Assembly (NCBI GenBank): GCA_029204225.1 | Contig: MU832020.1 | Coordinates: forward strand, 27,234 to 91,233 | Length of the DNA stretch: 64,000 nt | DNA from: Diphasiastrum complanatum | Lineage: Eukaryota > Streptophyta > Lycopodiopsida > Lycopodiales > Lycopodiaceae | Direction of reading: 5' to 3' | Shown: piece by piece, positions 47,785 through 59,748 of the stretch | How positions within the stretch are numbered: the first letter of the stretch is position 1 | How the letters are laid out: every line of letters begins with the position of its first letter | Made by a program: the position numbers and the translations under genes | Notes under the pieces: model-generated | Told to the model about the DNA's origin: nothing | Seen by the model: only the letters and a program-made list of their open reading frames with translations | Databases searched by the model: none

Positions 47785-48469
47785 TGTACTTTTCACACTT
47801 GTGCAGACATCTCAAACAATGTGAATGATCTCCTAAGGTGTGTGTGATTGCACATAGATCTATCTTTCACAAGATACAAGCAATCTAGCTTCTAAAATCT
47901 AAGGCAAGGGCACTCAATACATGCATTTATCACTCACCATTCATCACACGTAATGAGAGACAACTTTTTATGAGAAAAACTAAGTATAAAATTGGCTTGC
48001 TCTTGGGTAGAGAGAGAATGCAACATCAAGCTCTTGGGTAGAGGGAGAATGTAGAAAATAATCTAAGTGTAGGAGCTCACAAACTCCAAATCTCTCATAA
48101 AAAAATAAAGTGTGGACTCAATCTCACTCTCACTCATAGTAGCTTGAGATCCATGAAGAGTGGCAATGGAGCTCAATGATTGGACCTCTTTAAAATTACC
48201 TCTTACTTTGATTGGACCACTTACATGCCACCTCTTACATTGATTGGGCCATTTTGGTGCATCTTACATTATGATTGGTCCAAATTGACAAATGAAATCA
48301 AGAGGTTCTATGTCACTAATGCTCTATCATCAAGAAAAGCATAAGCAACCTACACTATCATGAGCTAATCCAACTCTAAATTTGGCCTAAACTTAATCAC
48401 AAGTGTATAATGAGTGGTTTTGATATAGGACCCCAAAACTCAAGATATATGACTTTTACAATTTTCACA
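47785..48469 (-). repeat. Copia-type LTR of the fragment at 48,470-49,544
   Basis: The right end, acaattttcaca, is followed by the polypurine tract ctccttaaaag (48,470-48,480), as in NaC. The first 160 bp match 32,345-32,512 and the rest matches 30,950-31,544. The left boundary is approximate. Confidence 0.6.
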
Positions 48470-48480
48470 CTCCTTAAAAG

Positions 48481-49544
48481 ATATCTATCTACTTCAACAT
48501 AGATCTTGAAATCAAGACAATTCTCATAGGAGGCCTCATCAATAAAAGTAGCAAATCATGTAGCTCCTCCTTTGCTCTTGGAAGATGCAAAGTGAATATC
48601 TGAGTGCACTAGCTCAAAAGGATGTTGAGACTTGATGTTGGATATTGGAAGAGGCTTCCTATGAGATTTGGCACTAGCACAAGCTTCACAAGGTTGAAGC
48701 TCCTTTGATATAGTCTTTGGCAATCCAATAGCTTTTCCATCTTTAACCATACATGTCATGGCCTTGAAATTGGGATGGCCCAATCTCTTATGCCATAGAT
48801 CCTCTTGAGAGATCTTGGTCTCGTAGGCAACATCACAAATGTTATCACTCTCACTAGAATCTAGTTTGTATAACCTCCCAAATCTAGATACTCTAAGGCA
48901 TGAGACCAATGAATGAATTTTTAGAACTAGACATATGGGAACTAGCCCCACTATCAATCCCCCACAATTCATCACTCTTGAAAGGAGAGGAAAAAAACTA
49001 GACATTGTAAGTGAATCCTCCCTATCACTCTCATTAGCATCACTCTCTTTCTCATTAGTCAGGTTAGCTTGCTTGAATTGGTTATTTTTCATGAAGCAAT
49101 TAGATGCATAGTGGCCTTTCTTGCCATGAAAGAAGCACTTGATCTTCTTCTTCTTCTTCCCACTAGATATTGAAGCTTGAGGTGAATGGTTTTCATCTCC
49201 ATCTTTGGCTGTTTCCTTCTTGAAATGTTGTTGTTGTCCTTTGCTCCTCCCCTTTGGCTTGTCCTTGATAAATAGTGCATTGTCCTCTCCACCATCCTTC
49301 AATGAAAGCTTGTTGATCCTCATGAGCTTCTTCTCTTGCCTACACTCTTCAACAGTAAGGAAACCTTGAAGTTGCCTCCAAGATTGGAAGCTCCTCCTTG
49401 ATTGCATATGATTGGACAGTTTTTCAAATTCATCTTTTAAGGATTATTTGCACTAACTCACTTTGATTAAGATGGCCTCCTATGCATGCAAGCTCTCTAT
49501 GAAGATCTTTCACTCTCATGACAAAATTTGAGGCACTCTCATCA
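48481..49544 (-). pseudogene. Copia gag to integrase fragment
   Basis: Read from 49,544 leftwards: a gag part (NFVMRVKDLHRELACIGGHL), a frame change, then from 49,407 the gag C-terminus with zinc knuckle CFFHGKKGHYASNC (the second Cys is His), then the GAG-pre-integrase region (EDLWHKRLGHPNFKAM, CEACASAKSHR) and the first bases of the integrase core (FELVHSDIHFASSKSKGG). A short unrelated-looking tail then reaches the polypurine tract, so most of integrase, RT and RNase H are missing. The protease is also not visible. It is cut at 49,544 by BigL LTR sequence. Confidence 0.85.
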
Positions 49545-49801
49545 CTCACTCTAAATTATTTAAGGGGGTCTACACTTATTTACAATGCCTAAGAAATATT
49601 ACTAGCTCCTACATGGTCTTTCCTTCTCTGGGATACACCATGTAGGCTCACATAGATAATTCACTATCATCCTAGCTAGTAATTTCTCGGCTCTCAGCTT
49701 CTTCTGCTCTCCTCCTTCTGAGACCTCCTCGGTCATGGGTGAGAATACTCTGTGTCTTCAGCTTGGCTCGGCATCTGGGGATTCTCTGGAATCCGCTAAC
49801 A
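49545..49801 (-). repeat. 5' LTR of BigL, right part
   Basis: Matches 34,717-34,987, including ggggtctacacttatttaca, tttctcggctctcagc and cgctaaca. The site duplication TCGTC follows. The middle of the LTR (about 450 bp, equivalent to 34,269-34,716) is missing. Confidence 0.85.
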
Positions 49802-49806
49802 TCGTC

Positions 49807-51190
49807 AATCATAATTCTTTGGAATCTCAAAGCATACTTAATTCCTAAAGGATACTAGAGTTTATGATTAGTACATAACCACTAAGGAACTATTGGACTT
49901 TAAGAATATTTTAAAACTAGATTCTTAATCAAAATGTGAGTTATCCAAATTCCAAAGCCATTAGATAATCAAAGACATAATACTTATATTCAATCCCAAC
50001 ACTTCAGATCCTTGTCTAGAACTAAATCTAGCTATCCAAAGTTCTGTTGAATTCCCTAAGAATTCAGTTATCATTCTTGGAACCATTATAATTCGTTATC
50101 CAATTGAGCTCTTTGGGATTCAATCACTAATGAAACTAAGCCTATTTCTCATTTGAGAAATACTCTACCAAGAATTCATGTATGTTCTATGCACATAACT
50201 TTTTTGATGATGATTCACAAATCATGCGTCTTACAAGCAACACATATGAAGAAACAGTTCTTGGTGAATTTTCTTCACACTTTTCTTCTCACCAGTTAAC
50301 TTTTCACAGGAGTAATCCCTCTACTCAAGTTAATTGCTAATGATTCAGAAATCTCCAATGTGTAGGTGCAGATCTTAATTATACATGTACAACACCACAT
50401 TTAGATCCATATCCAAATCTCTTGTAAGTGTTAACCAATAAAGTTGTTAGAAAAAGATCCGTTAACTCTGCTATAATTGTACAACACAATACTTGATCAT
50501 ATGTCTATTTTCACCGACTAGGTTAAGTGCACTAAATAACCCTAGTAACCAGGAATACATAGTAGATCCATACAAGATGAATCGTGCACATATGAGAATA
50601 ATCTCACTATGACCCAATACATAAACACATATGTCCTTAATATACCTCCAAAATCTGCATATGTTACTCTCATATCTCACTAAGAGTCTTGTAACTCAGC
50701 TACAAAAGGATTCTATTTCTCATGAGCAAATAACATATCTGGGAAATCTTGACTACTTTGAACAATTTGAAGAAATTGACATCTAGAGATTCACTAAGAT
50801 CTCAACAAAGATTGTACACTCAAATATGGACTCCTCCCTATTCTAGACACCCAACAGTATCACAACTTGACCCTCACACTCTCACAAAGAAAGCTTGGCT
50901 ATAATCAATTTGAGCTTCACATAATAATATGCCAATTCTACATTTCAAAATTTCTTGTCATTAGAGAAAATCCAAACTCCAAAAGGGCCTTCTAAGGAAT
51001 GCCACATAGGAGAAAGAAAATAGTTAGATTTCAAAACTCCAATTTAATTCTTGGCTTGCCCATGCAACTCCACTGATTTAACCCACTAGTAACATGTGTA
51101 GTTAACTTGAATTTGAGCAACTGCAATAAATGAGGTCTAGACTTAAAACTTGCTATGTTGGTTAATGTGCTACTATTAACTAATATTATA
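49807..51190. other. Right flank of BigL; leader-like block at 50,770-50,915
   Basis: No gene was seen. The block 50,770-50,915 is homologous to the NaC interior at 40,312-40,460, so part of this region belongs to the same minus-strand Copia family. Confidence 0.5.
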
Positions 51191-51225
51191 TCTTTTGTAA
51201 ATGCAAATCATATCTTTCATTTCAG

Positions 51226-51392
51226 CTAGAAAACTGCAAAACAAAATCCCCTTGTCTACTCATCACTTGCACCTCAAAGAGAAGATAATGATTGAACTGA
51301 ATATCACCCCAGAAGTTTCGAATAGATTGGATCAGCATGATCGCCAACATGAATCAAAATTTTTGCAGTTAAAAAATGGGCATGCATCATAA
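51226..51392 (+). CDS. Candidate terminal exon of an unknown gene
   Basis: A pyrimidine-rich acceptor (tatctttcatttcag) precedes an open stretch that encodes RKLQNKIPLSTHHLHLKEKI, then MIELNITPEVSNRLDQHDRQ, HESKFLQLKNGHAS and a TAA. The amino-acid composition looks like real protein, and the surrounding DNA is not obviously transposon. The family is not recognised, and no partner exons were found. It could be chance. Confidence 0.25.
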
Positions 51393-51592
51393 ATGCAAAC
51401 CTTTCAATTGCATATCAGGCAAGAAACATGCAATATTGTAGATTAAAAAGAGTGCCAAGGCTATTCCAAAACTTTTCAGTTCAATTTTTTTTTTATTATG
51501 ACAGAGACTCATCACCGTTGGTTTAACATCTTAATAGTTTGTAGGATGTTTATCAATTTGATTTTCCTTTAGATCTATCTATTATCAAGATG

Positions 51593-52027
51593 TCAAAGTA
51601 CATCTTCATATGGCTCTTTCTTATTGAGGCTAAATACTTGCTTAAGGATGTAAGTGTCCTTCATGTATGATTCACTTAATCTCAAGAGAACTTTACAAAA
51701 TGCCTCACAACATGTAAAAACATGATTTTTCAAACTATGAGTAACAAACTCATTCTTGCTCTTATTAGATCCAAGAGCATATATTTGATGACACAACCTC
51801 TTGCTTTCAAAATGTTTTGTATAAATATCTATGCCATTAGAGACAAGAAATATGTCCATACAAAAGGCATCACACAAGACTAGTATTGCCTTACTTGAAC
51901 TTTGAGATGTAGAAATCTCAATAAAGCAAGATGTTACATCAAATAATGGAAGGGAAGCATATGTGAGAATGTTGGAGTAGATACCACCTGAAACTTTCCC
52001 CCATTTTTCATGAAAAGTAAGCCACAT
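51593..52027 (-). pseudogene. ORF X copy 2 of the minus-strand Copia family
   Basis: 144 codons, starting MWLTFHEKWGKVSGGIYSNI and including HVFTCCEAFCKVLLRLSESY. Its DNA is homologous to the ORF X remnant at 31,966-32,367 (gcctcacaacatgta and surrounding 120 bp). It follows a gag fragment on the same strand. The family is not recognised; it has no zinc finger, protease or polymerase motif. Confidence 0.45.
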
Positions 52028-52188
52028 AGACTCGGCCTTGAAACCATGTGTTGAGAAGACTCCTCCTCAAGCCTTGGCAAATTTCCATCATGCATTTGGA
52101 TTTTTGGTAGATTTGAGAATCATACCATCACCCTCTTGATTGAGATTAGATCCTCCTTACTCCTTATATGCAAAGGAATATTGACAAA

Positions 52189-53045
52189 TCATATGGATCT
52201 AAAGATCCCCAAAGTATCACCAATTGCAATCTTCATATCAAGCACCTTCTGCTTGATAAGAGATACCTCCAATTGAAATAGCACCATCTTTGCTTCTACA
52301 TGATGAAATGAGATCATCCAAATGAACAAGATAAGAGAATTGATGAGAATTAGACTCCTTGGCAATAACTCTCCATGTGCTTTTGCCAAAGCATCATCTT
52401 CATGAGCTTTACCTTCTTGGAACATAGGTTGAGGTAGATCACTTGCCTTCTCCTCCTTGAGATGATCCAAGCTCCTCTTGGACACACTTCCACAATGATT
52501 ACCATCAATCTTGAAAAGACTACCACATCTAGTCCCACTTGCTACCACACCATGATCCCTCTCTTTCTTCTTGAAACAATTAGAAGCAAAATGCCCCTTC
52601 TTACCACAAAAGAACCACTTCTTGTTGGATTTGCAACTTGTTGATGTTTGTGATGACTCCACATCACTCTCCTCATGTGACTTATCCTTTTTAAAATGTT
52701 GATGTTGCTCTTTGCCCCTTCCTCTTGGATTGTCCTTTGTGAAGTAAGATTTCACCTCTCCATTGTCCCCCAATGTGTTCTTTTCATAGATGGATTTCAA
52801 TGTGTCCCAAGCCTCCTTGGATGCCAATCTCCCACAACACTTCATTGGAAATATTCATCTTTATGATATGTAGGGCCATCCTAGCCCTCTTTTTGTACTT
52901 TTGGACCTCTTGGAGCTCTTGAGGCTCCTCCTCAAATCCAAGTACAATCTCCATAACATCTTGGAGCACCAAATTGGACTCCATCCTCACCTTCCAAATG
53001 GCATAATTGAATAATGGATCATTAAAAGGTGCACTACCAACTCCA
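52189..53045 (-). pseudogene. Copia gag fragment
   Basis: Starts near 53,045 with APFNDPLFNYAIWKVRMESN. A frame shift near 52,850 leads to LASKEAWDTLKSIYEKN, the typical Copia gag motif. A zinc knuckle follows (WFFCGKKGHFASNC), with Trp in place of the first Cys. After that the frame drifts, with a piece like the GAG-pre-integrase start (GSLFKIDGN). Part of gag is missing compared with complete elements, as about 100 residues between the SIYEKN motif and the knuckle are gone. Confidence 0.8.
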
Positions 53046-53274
53046 ATATGAGATCTTGCAACTTAGTGTGAAACCTATCTCACTAGCTCTACCAATCTCT
53101 CTCAAACTAGATCAAAATATCACCCCAAGATGGAGCAAGGACAAATTTTGTGTCAACTTGACTCAAGTACACAAAATCACTCAAAAACATCCACAAGACT
53201 CAAATACAATTGGATTTCATGAAACTATGTGGCTATGACCTCAAAAAATTGTCTAGATCAATGAAAATCGATTT

Positions 53275-53555
53275 TCAGCTTGTATTGTCTAGTTTTTTTC
53301 TGAGATCTTCAAGGATCTGAGCATAAGCAATGCAACCAAATACTCTAATGTTTTTGAGTGATAATTTTGATCCTGTCCACACCTCATAAGGTGTCTTGCC
53401 ATTCAAGGCTTTGTTGATGGATCGATTTTGTAGGTAGGCGGTTGTAGTAACAGCTTTTGCCCAAAACTTCTTTGGAATAGAGGCATGGGCCAGCATGCTC
53501 TTGGCACTTTCGATGAGTGTTCGATTCTTCCTTTCAGCTACACCATTGGACTGAG
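53275..53555 (-). pseudogene. Copia integrase fragment
   Basis: Minus strand: YSPQSNGVAERKNRTLIESA, then KSMLAHASIPKKFWAKAVTT and GKTPYEVWTGSKLSLKNIRV. This is the end of the integrase core, with the catalytic Glu in AERKN, and the start of the linker to RT. Both ends are cut. On the right it runs into an inverted duplication. Confidence 0.88.
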
Positions 53556-53563
53556 GTGAGTAG

Positions 53564-53629
53564 CTCGTTGTGAATTATTGATATATTCCGTTGGCCTTGT
53601 CACGGAATACATCAACAATTCACAATGAG
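53564..53629. repeat. Inverted repeat, 27-bp arms and 12-nt loop
   Basis: Arms 53,564-53,590 and 53,603-53,629 pair at 24 of 27 positions. The left arm is integrase coding sequence, so the right arm is an inverted copy of it at the break of the fragment. Confidence 0.85.
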
Positions 53630-54710
53630 GAATTTTGGGGGATGGATTTCTCTAAATCCATAAGGGGATCATTCTGGATTTTTTCCAGCATGATTTGTAT
53701 TCCTTTTTACCTTCCCAACAAGCTATCAGACCTGGAAATTGATGGGTAGAGGCTTATGTTTCAATTCCATCAAGTTTGTAGCAATTTTGACTTCTAGAAA
53801 CCAAGAATTCATGGTTCTCAGCCCATACTATTTCATAGGATCTATATGAAGGCTTCATGGAACTCTTAGAGACCATTTAAGACTGTTTGGATCATCACTT
53901 TTAGGCTTGGTTGAGTGTTTGCATGTTTTTTGACGAATTGGTCTTGAAAAAGTGCGTCCTCCTATAGCTTAATTGGTTGTTCTAAACTCGCACGTATGAG
54001 TCCTAGGTGGCAAGCTGACATGGCAAGTGTCTTGTTCACTGGGTCTCCCTCTGTACTGAGCTTTACAGCACCCAATTTGGTGTCCTGTAGCCAAAGATAT
54101 GAGCATTTGAAGTTTTGCAATTTTGTGAGCAAAATTGGTAAAATTTCCAATTGTTCTGATTGCATGCATGACAATTTCCTATTTTGAGGTACTGTGCTTG
54201 CATGGAATGTCTGCATGTGGTTTCTCTGAGTAATTTTGACATGCATGAGTTGTTTAGATCTGTTTTGAGTGGTCATACGCATGTACTTTGACGATTAGAT
54301 ACTAAACTGGATTTTATAGCTGACAATTTCTGTAGAACTGAATTTTTACGTAAAATTCCGTAAAGTAAAAAATCAGTTTAATGTCACATGTCTTGCATGC
54401 CTGATGGACATTAATGAAGTAAGATTAAGAATCGAACAATGAATCAAATTTTTGATTTCGATTGCTTAGTAACTGACTGTGATTTTTTATGAATTTTTAG
54501 AAAACGTAAAATTTAAAAAAAAAAAATTAAAGTGCGAAAACTTGAAATTTTTAGTTTTTTTCAATTTCTTATAATATCTATGAAATTGACTAAAAATAGT
54601 GATTTGACCATATTGGAGTCAATTTTAGTCAGTTTTAGATCCATAATACTTTAATATGAGTTAATTTGATATTAACGAAATATAGTAAATTCCAAGATAG
54701 ATATATCGAG
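53630..54710. other. No gene seen; upstream of GypB
   Basis: AT-rich sequence, probably the GypB leader in its right part. Neither a 5' LTR resembling 57,802 onwards nor a primer site was found. Confidence 0.5.
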
Positions 54711-57700
54711 ATGGCCGAAGAAACTTCAAATCAAGCTACAAATCCAGGTGCGCCATCTTATATGGTGATTTGTCAATAGTTGAGTACGACACTCAATGAT
54801 ATGAATAATCGTAATCAGATGAGAGATCAACAAATGGAGGTTCTTTTAAATCAAGTCAAATTGATGTCTTCACCCAATTTCGGTTTTCAACCGGAGGTTT
54901 ATTCGGACAAGAAAAAGGAGAAGAAACATGAGGTCGAGGACTGGCTGGCCAAGTGGAGTAGTTACTTCAATCTGCACGGTGTTCCTGATGAGAAGAAAAT
55001 TGAAAGTGTCATGTTGTTCTTACGCGACAAAGCATCATCGTGGTGGCGAAATTTACCGGTGAAGCCATTTTAAATCAAATAGAAAACTATCTGAGGATGG
55101 GACATATACAACCTAGTAAATTACCATGGGGCGCTCCTGTTCTTCTTTAAATGAAAAAAGATGGAGGTTTCCGGATGTGTGTGGATTACAAGGGCCTTTA
55201 TAAAGTGACTATAAAGAATAAATATCCATTATTCAGGATGAATGACCTTGTAGATCGCTTGGGTGGAGCTCGGTATTTCACCAAGATAGATCTCAGGACA
55301 GGGTACCATCAAATAAGAATTAAGTCAGAAGATGTCCAAAAAATAGGATTTCGTTGTAGATCATTATGAATTTCTAGTATTGTCATTTGGATTAACGAAT
55401 GCTCTAGCAACGTTTCAGCAAATGATGAACGATTTATTTCATCCATATTTGGGAAGTTTTGTGGTAGTATTCCTAGATGACATTCGCGTTTACAGTAAAT
55501 CCTTGGTGGAACATGTAGAACACTTAAAAATCATCTTGATGAAGTTCCGTCGGGAGTTACTATACGCTAAAGAGTCCAAGTGTGAATTCTTTAAGCAAGA
55601 GTTGCTTTATCTCGCTCATAAGATCATAGTAATGGGATCAAGATTGACGAGGATAAAATCAAGATTGTGATTGAGTGGCAAATTCCGGAAACTGTGAGGC
55701 AGGTAAAGTCTTTTTTAGGTTTTACACTTTTATTCAAGAGATTTATTGAGGATTATGCTAAGTTAGCAGCACCACTTAATAATCTGACAAAAGGAATTGT
55801 TAATAAAAAGAAAAAGAGGAATCAACCTAGTCTTCATGTTGTTTGGAACGAGGATTTGAATCAATGTTTTGAGAAACTTAAAACAATGATTGTTTCAGCT
55901 CCCGTGCTACAAATTGCAAATCCAGATTTACCTTACATCATGAAAACAGACGCAAGTGATATTGCAGTTGGAACAGTTCTATTACAAATGGATAGGCCAC
56001 TAGCATTTGAAAGCAAAAAATTCACTGGTCTTCAGTTGCGTTATACTACGCAAAAAAAGAAATTGTTTGCTGTAATCCAATGCACTTAAAACCTGGAGAC
56101 ACTACATGTATGGTAGTAAGTTTGTAGTATATACGGATCACCAGCCTCTTAAGTATTTTTGTAATCAACATGATCTTTGGGGGAGAAAAGCTCGATGGAC
56201 TAAATTGATGCAAGAATTCAATCATGAAATCTGTTACATAAGAGGCAGCTCTAATCAAGTTGCAGATGCTCTTAGTCGGATTGGTAAATTGAACAAGTTT
56301 TCATTCACCCAAATTTCTACGGATCTATATCTTTCGCTGAGAGGAAAATATGAATCAAATTTCCATTTTGGTCACATTTGGAACATTGTTCATACCAGAA
56401 GAAATGTGGACAGTGTTGAGTCAGAAATACAGGGGACTCAACTAACTAAGAAAGATAAGAAGATTGTGGAACAGTTCACCATTCGAGATGGATTACTATT
56501 TTGAAATGGGAAAGTTTGTGTACCTGGTGATGATGAGCTCAAACGAAAGATTTTGTTTGAATGTCATGACATACCCTGTGCAGGACATTCCGGTATACAC
56601 AGGACTCTGGACTTGGTTAAGAGAAAATTTTATTGGCCAAATCTCACGCCATATGTCGAGTCATATGTTGTTAAATGCAAGCCCTATCAACTAGCAAAGG
56701 TTGAGCACCATAAGGCTGGTGGTTTGTTGCATCCGTTAGATATCTATGGATTTTGTAGTCGGACTTCCAAAGACCCAACGACAAAATGATTCTATTTGGA
56801 TTGTAGTGGATCGGTTAACTAAGTTAGCTGCATTCATACCAGTCAAGTCAACTGTAAAGGCTTCTGATTTAGCCCAGATCTTTGTTGAAAAATTATTTTG
56901 GTTGTATGTCTACCAAGTGACATTGTTAGTGATAGAGATCCTAAGTTCACAGGTCACTTTTGGTCAGCAATATTCCATAAACTGGAAACTTCTTTGAGTT
57001 TGAGTTCTTCTGATCATCCTGAATCAGATGGCCAGACAGAAAGGACTAATCAAACTATGAAAGATATTTTGAGGACGTATGTTTCTCACAGACAATCTCA
57101 TTGGGAAGATTATCTCCCACTGGTTGAGTTTGCATATAATAGTAGAAAACATTCTGCTACAGATTACAGTCCTTTTATGCTTATGTACGGTTTTCAACCT
57201 AGATCTCCCGAAGTCTGTTAAGATCCAGAAGGTTGCTGATTTTTTGCATGATATGCAAGAAATGTTGCAAGTGGCTAAGGATAGTATCCAGAGTGCTCAA
57301 GATAGAGCTAAACACTATACCGATCTTAAGAGATCTCCAAGAGATTTTAAAGTTGATGACTGGGTATATCTTAGGATTTCAAAAGATTCTAAGAGGTTAC
57401 GTACAGGGAAGCATTATAAGTTGTCTACCCATTATTGTGGACCTTTCAGGATTGTACGTAGAATTGGTTCTTTGGCGTATGAACTTGATCTTCAAGGAAA
57501 ATTGACTGCACATCCAGTGTTTCATGTAAGTCATTTGAAACTAAGTTTACATGATGGTGATACAGTTGGATCGGATGAGGATTTATCCCATTTAGAAGAT
57601 TTGTCGCTTAGTGTACCTTTGAAACCTGAGAAAGTGCTCAGAACCAGAGATAAAAATTGAGAAATCGTTCTATCTCTGAGTGCTTAATTCGGTGGAAGGG

Positions 57701-57770
57701 TCATATTGAGGATGATGATTCGTGGGAGAGAGTTGATAGCATAAAGACAAATTTCTTAAATTTTAGTTTC
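54711..57770 (+). pseudogene. GypB Gypsy gag-pol, broken and internally deleted
   Basis: The gag start MAEETSNQATNPGAPSYM (stop at 54,778) continues to the domain core WLAKWSSYFNLHGV and WWRNLPVKPF near 55,070. RT then begins at once (NQIENYLRMGHIQPS), so the gag end, zinc knuckle and protease are deleted. [32 protein letters not shown], and FLDDI near 55,470. RNase H: MKTDASDIAVG near 55,945, VYTDHQPLKYF near 56,130 and NQVADALSR near 56,260. Integrase: GHSGIHRTLDLVKRKFYWPN near 56,583, with the last zinc Cys read as Tyr (VKCKPYQ); the core has VDRLTK, SDRDPKF and DGQTERTN, so D, D and E are all present. Tail: HPVFHVSHLKLS near 57,515 and LIRWKGHIEDDDSWERV near 57,690. Stops and shifts break it at least eight times. 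Confidence 0.9.
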
Positions 57771-57788
57771 TAAGGATAGAAACAATTT

Positions 57789-57800
57789 AAGGAGGGAAGA
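57789..57800 (+). promoter_or_regulatory. Polypurine tract of GypB
   Basis: aaggagggaaga, then one base before TGTTATGTCC, the start of the 3' LTR. Confidence 0.75.
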
Positions 57801-57801
57801 A

Positions 57802-58360
57802 TGTTATGTCCATGACCAGTACATAGGATACAGTATACTCCTAGTCTTGGATACACGGTACTCCAGTGAAACATGTTGGTAGTTATGCCACGTCATACTG
57901 GATGTGACCCGAAAGTAACTAATATTCTTGTGAGCCCCAGAACACACTAAGTGGAGTTTAGACAAGGTATGAGACAGTGTATGCGTGTGTAGAGTTATCA
58001 ATAGCAATTCTATGAATACATAGGACTCTATTCTAGGTGAATCTATGTATAGGGAACATAGGGCTATGCATGGCTATGTGCCCAAGATGCATTAGGCTCT
58101 ATATAAGAGGTCCAAACTCGCCCTACTCCTCATCATGGTTCTTGATTCATTGCCAGGCTCTCACTCTACATTCATGCTTCTTGTTCCTTGGCTTGGGGGT
58201 GAGGCTTCTAGAGATTGATTGGATGCTTCTACTTGGTTGGGTGGTTTCTCCACAGTGTGTTATCCTTTTGTGTTTAAGATTTGTAAGCAGCTTCCCTTAT
58301 AGTTATGATAAGAACAGAGATGCCCTAAAATGTTCAAATCCAAACTTGAAATGTATAAAT
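57802..58360 (+). repeat. 3' LTR of GypB
   Basis: Starts TGTTATGTCC. A TATA box (ctctatataagag) lies at 58,097-58,109 and presumably starts the R region. The right end is estimated, since no second copy was found. Confidence 0.6.
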
Positions 58361-59082
58361 GTATGATGGGATCTCTATCCAAATATGAAGAAAAATCGAG
58401 TTTTTCCACTTCTATCAACATTGTCTTTTGGTGGCAAGTTCTAGCAATTGGATCTGAGTGATTTTATGCATTAAAGACTTGCTTTGGAAGGTACTGAAGT
58501 TCAGGTTTGAGAATCTTGCTGCACTTTACTTTAGTGTATTTGATCAAATCTATGTTTAAATGCCAAATTAGCTAGTCTTGGTAACTAGTCTTGATTCTAG
58601 CTCATAGTTTGGATCTAGATCTTGCATTCTCCATCACTTTTGGGATTGATTGGGATTGAATTTGTTGTAAGATTTTGTCAAATCTTATGAATGTTTCCAC
58701 TTTCTAAGATTGAAACACACTCTATTGAAGTCTAGCAACCTCACAAAATATATATCCAATCAAAATTAGGGTTTTGACAAAATCACAAAAAATTGAATAT
58801 TTCAAATTTTACATGCAATTGCCTAAAACTTGATATAGAATCTTGTAGCCTCCAATGAAGCCTTCCTAATGCATGAAAAATCGGCCAATTCTAGTAAGCC
58901 ACGTGTGAAATCGGAATTATTCAATTTCATTAACCTAAATTGAGTTTTGATCTACAAAAGATCAATTCTACATATGCAAAATCTTTGGTTTTTGAGTAGA
59001 AACTTTTCTAGCATGCTCTAGAGATAGAAACTCCTCCAAATCCTTGATAAATTTGACTAATCCTTTCGCAACCTGCAACACA
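58361..59082 (-). other. CopD leader and possible gag start, degenerate
   Basis: This lies on the internal side of the CopD primer site. No readable frame was found. AT-rich. Confidence 0.5.
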
Positions 59083-59095
59083 AGCTCTGATACCA
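59083..59095 (-). promoter_or_regulatory. Primer-binding site of CopD (initiator tRNA-Met)
   Basis: agctctgatacca on plus is TGGTATCAGAGCT on the element strand, directly beside the LTR. Confidence 0.92.
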
Positions 59096-59748
59096 TGTGA
59101 AGATTTTTTCAATCATTAAGATTCAAAATCATACCTTGATCTTTGGTTGGAAGGAAATCACAATTTACACCATTTACAATGTAGAAAATCAACATCTACT
59201 TAATGAAAGAGATTGCAAACTCAATAAGATATTGATCAAACATCAAACTTAAGATACTATGAAGTTGTTTTCCATGTAAGAACAATAAGCTATTGTATTT
59301 CACACGTGTGGATTTGAATATAGCAAAATATGAGCATTCTACACACAAGATTGCAAGATATCACCAAGATAGTGCACCAATGGATAGATTAACCCAAGAG
59401 AACTCATGTATAAGCATGAAATGAGATGAGAGAGAGAAGAATCCTTTATCCCATGAGTTTACATCCTTTTATAGCAGATCCATATGCATCATTAATGAGC
59501 CTGGTTTTCCTCCATAACAAAAATCCTATCATTAATGTGGACTGGATTCAATGTCTCCAACATTCAAGTTTGAATCTACTAAACTCGACCTCCTACTATT
59601 TTCCTCACTTCTAAAAGTGGTAAATTCAAATGATTTTAGACTAATATAACTTTGAAAAGTCCAAATCTAAGTCTAATATGAAAATTGGCCTCAATTGCCA
59701 AATAAACAAATATGTCCAAAATAGCAAGCTAGTTCACAAATACTCACA
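59096..59748 (-). repeat. 5' LTR of CopD
   Basis: 653 bp with matching ends TGTGA...TCACA, bounded on the left by the primer site and on the right by the CopE RNase H sequence. It contains tttcacacgtgtgg near 59,299 and cctttatagcagatcc near 59,465. The 3' LTR is not in view. Confidence 0.8.

Larger units (their letters stand above)
54711..58360 (+). mobile_element. GypB: degenerate Ty3/Gypsy element lacking its 5' LTR
   Basis: Gag start, RT, RNase H, integrase, chromodomain-like tail, polypurine tract and 3' LTR follow in Gypsy order on the plus strand. No 5' LTR was recognised, so neither age nor target duplication can be judged. Confidence 0.8.

Noticed and set aside
53630-54710. 5' LTR of GypB
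   Set aside because: No similarity to 57,802-58,360 and no TGGTATCAGAGC or TGGCGCC primer site were seen upstream of the gag start.
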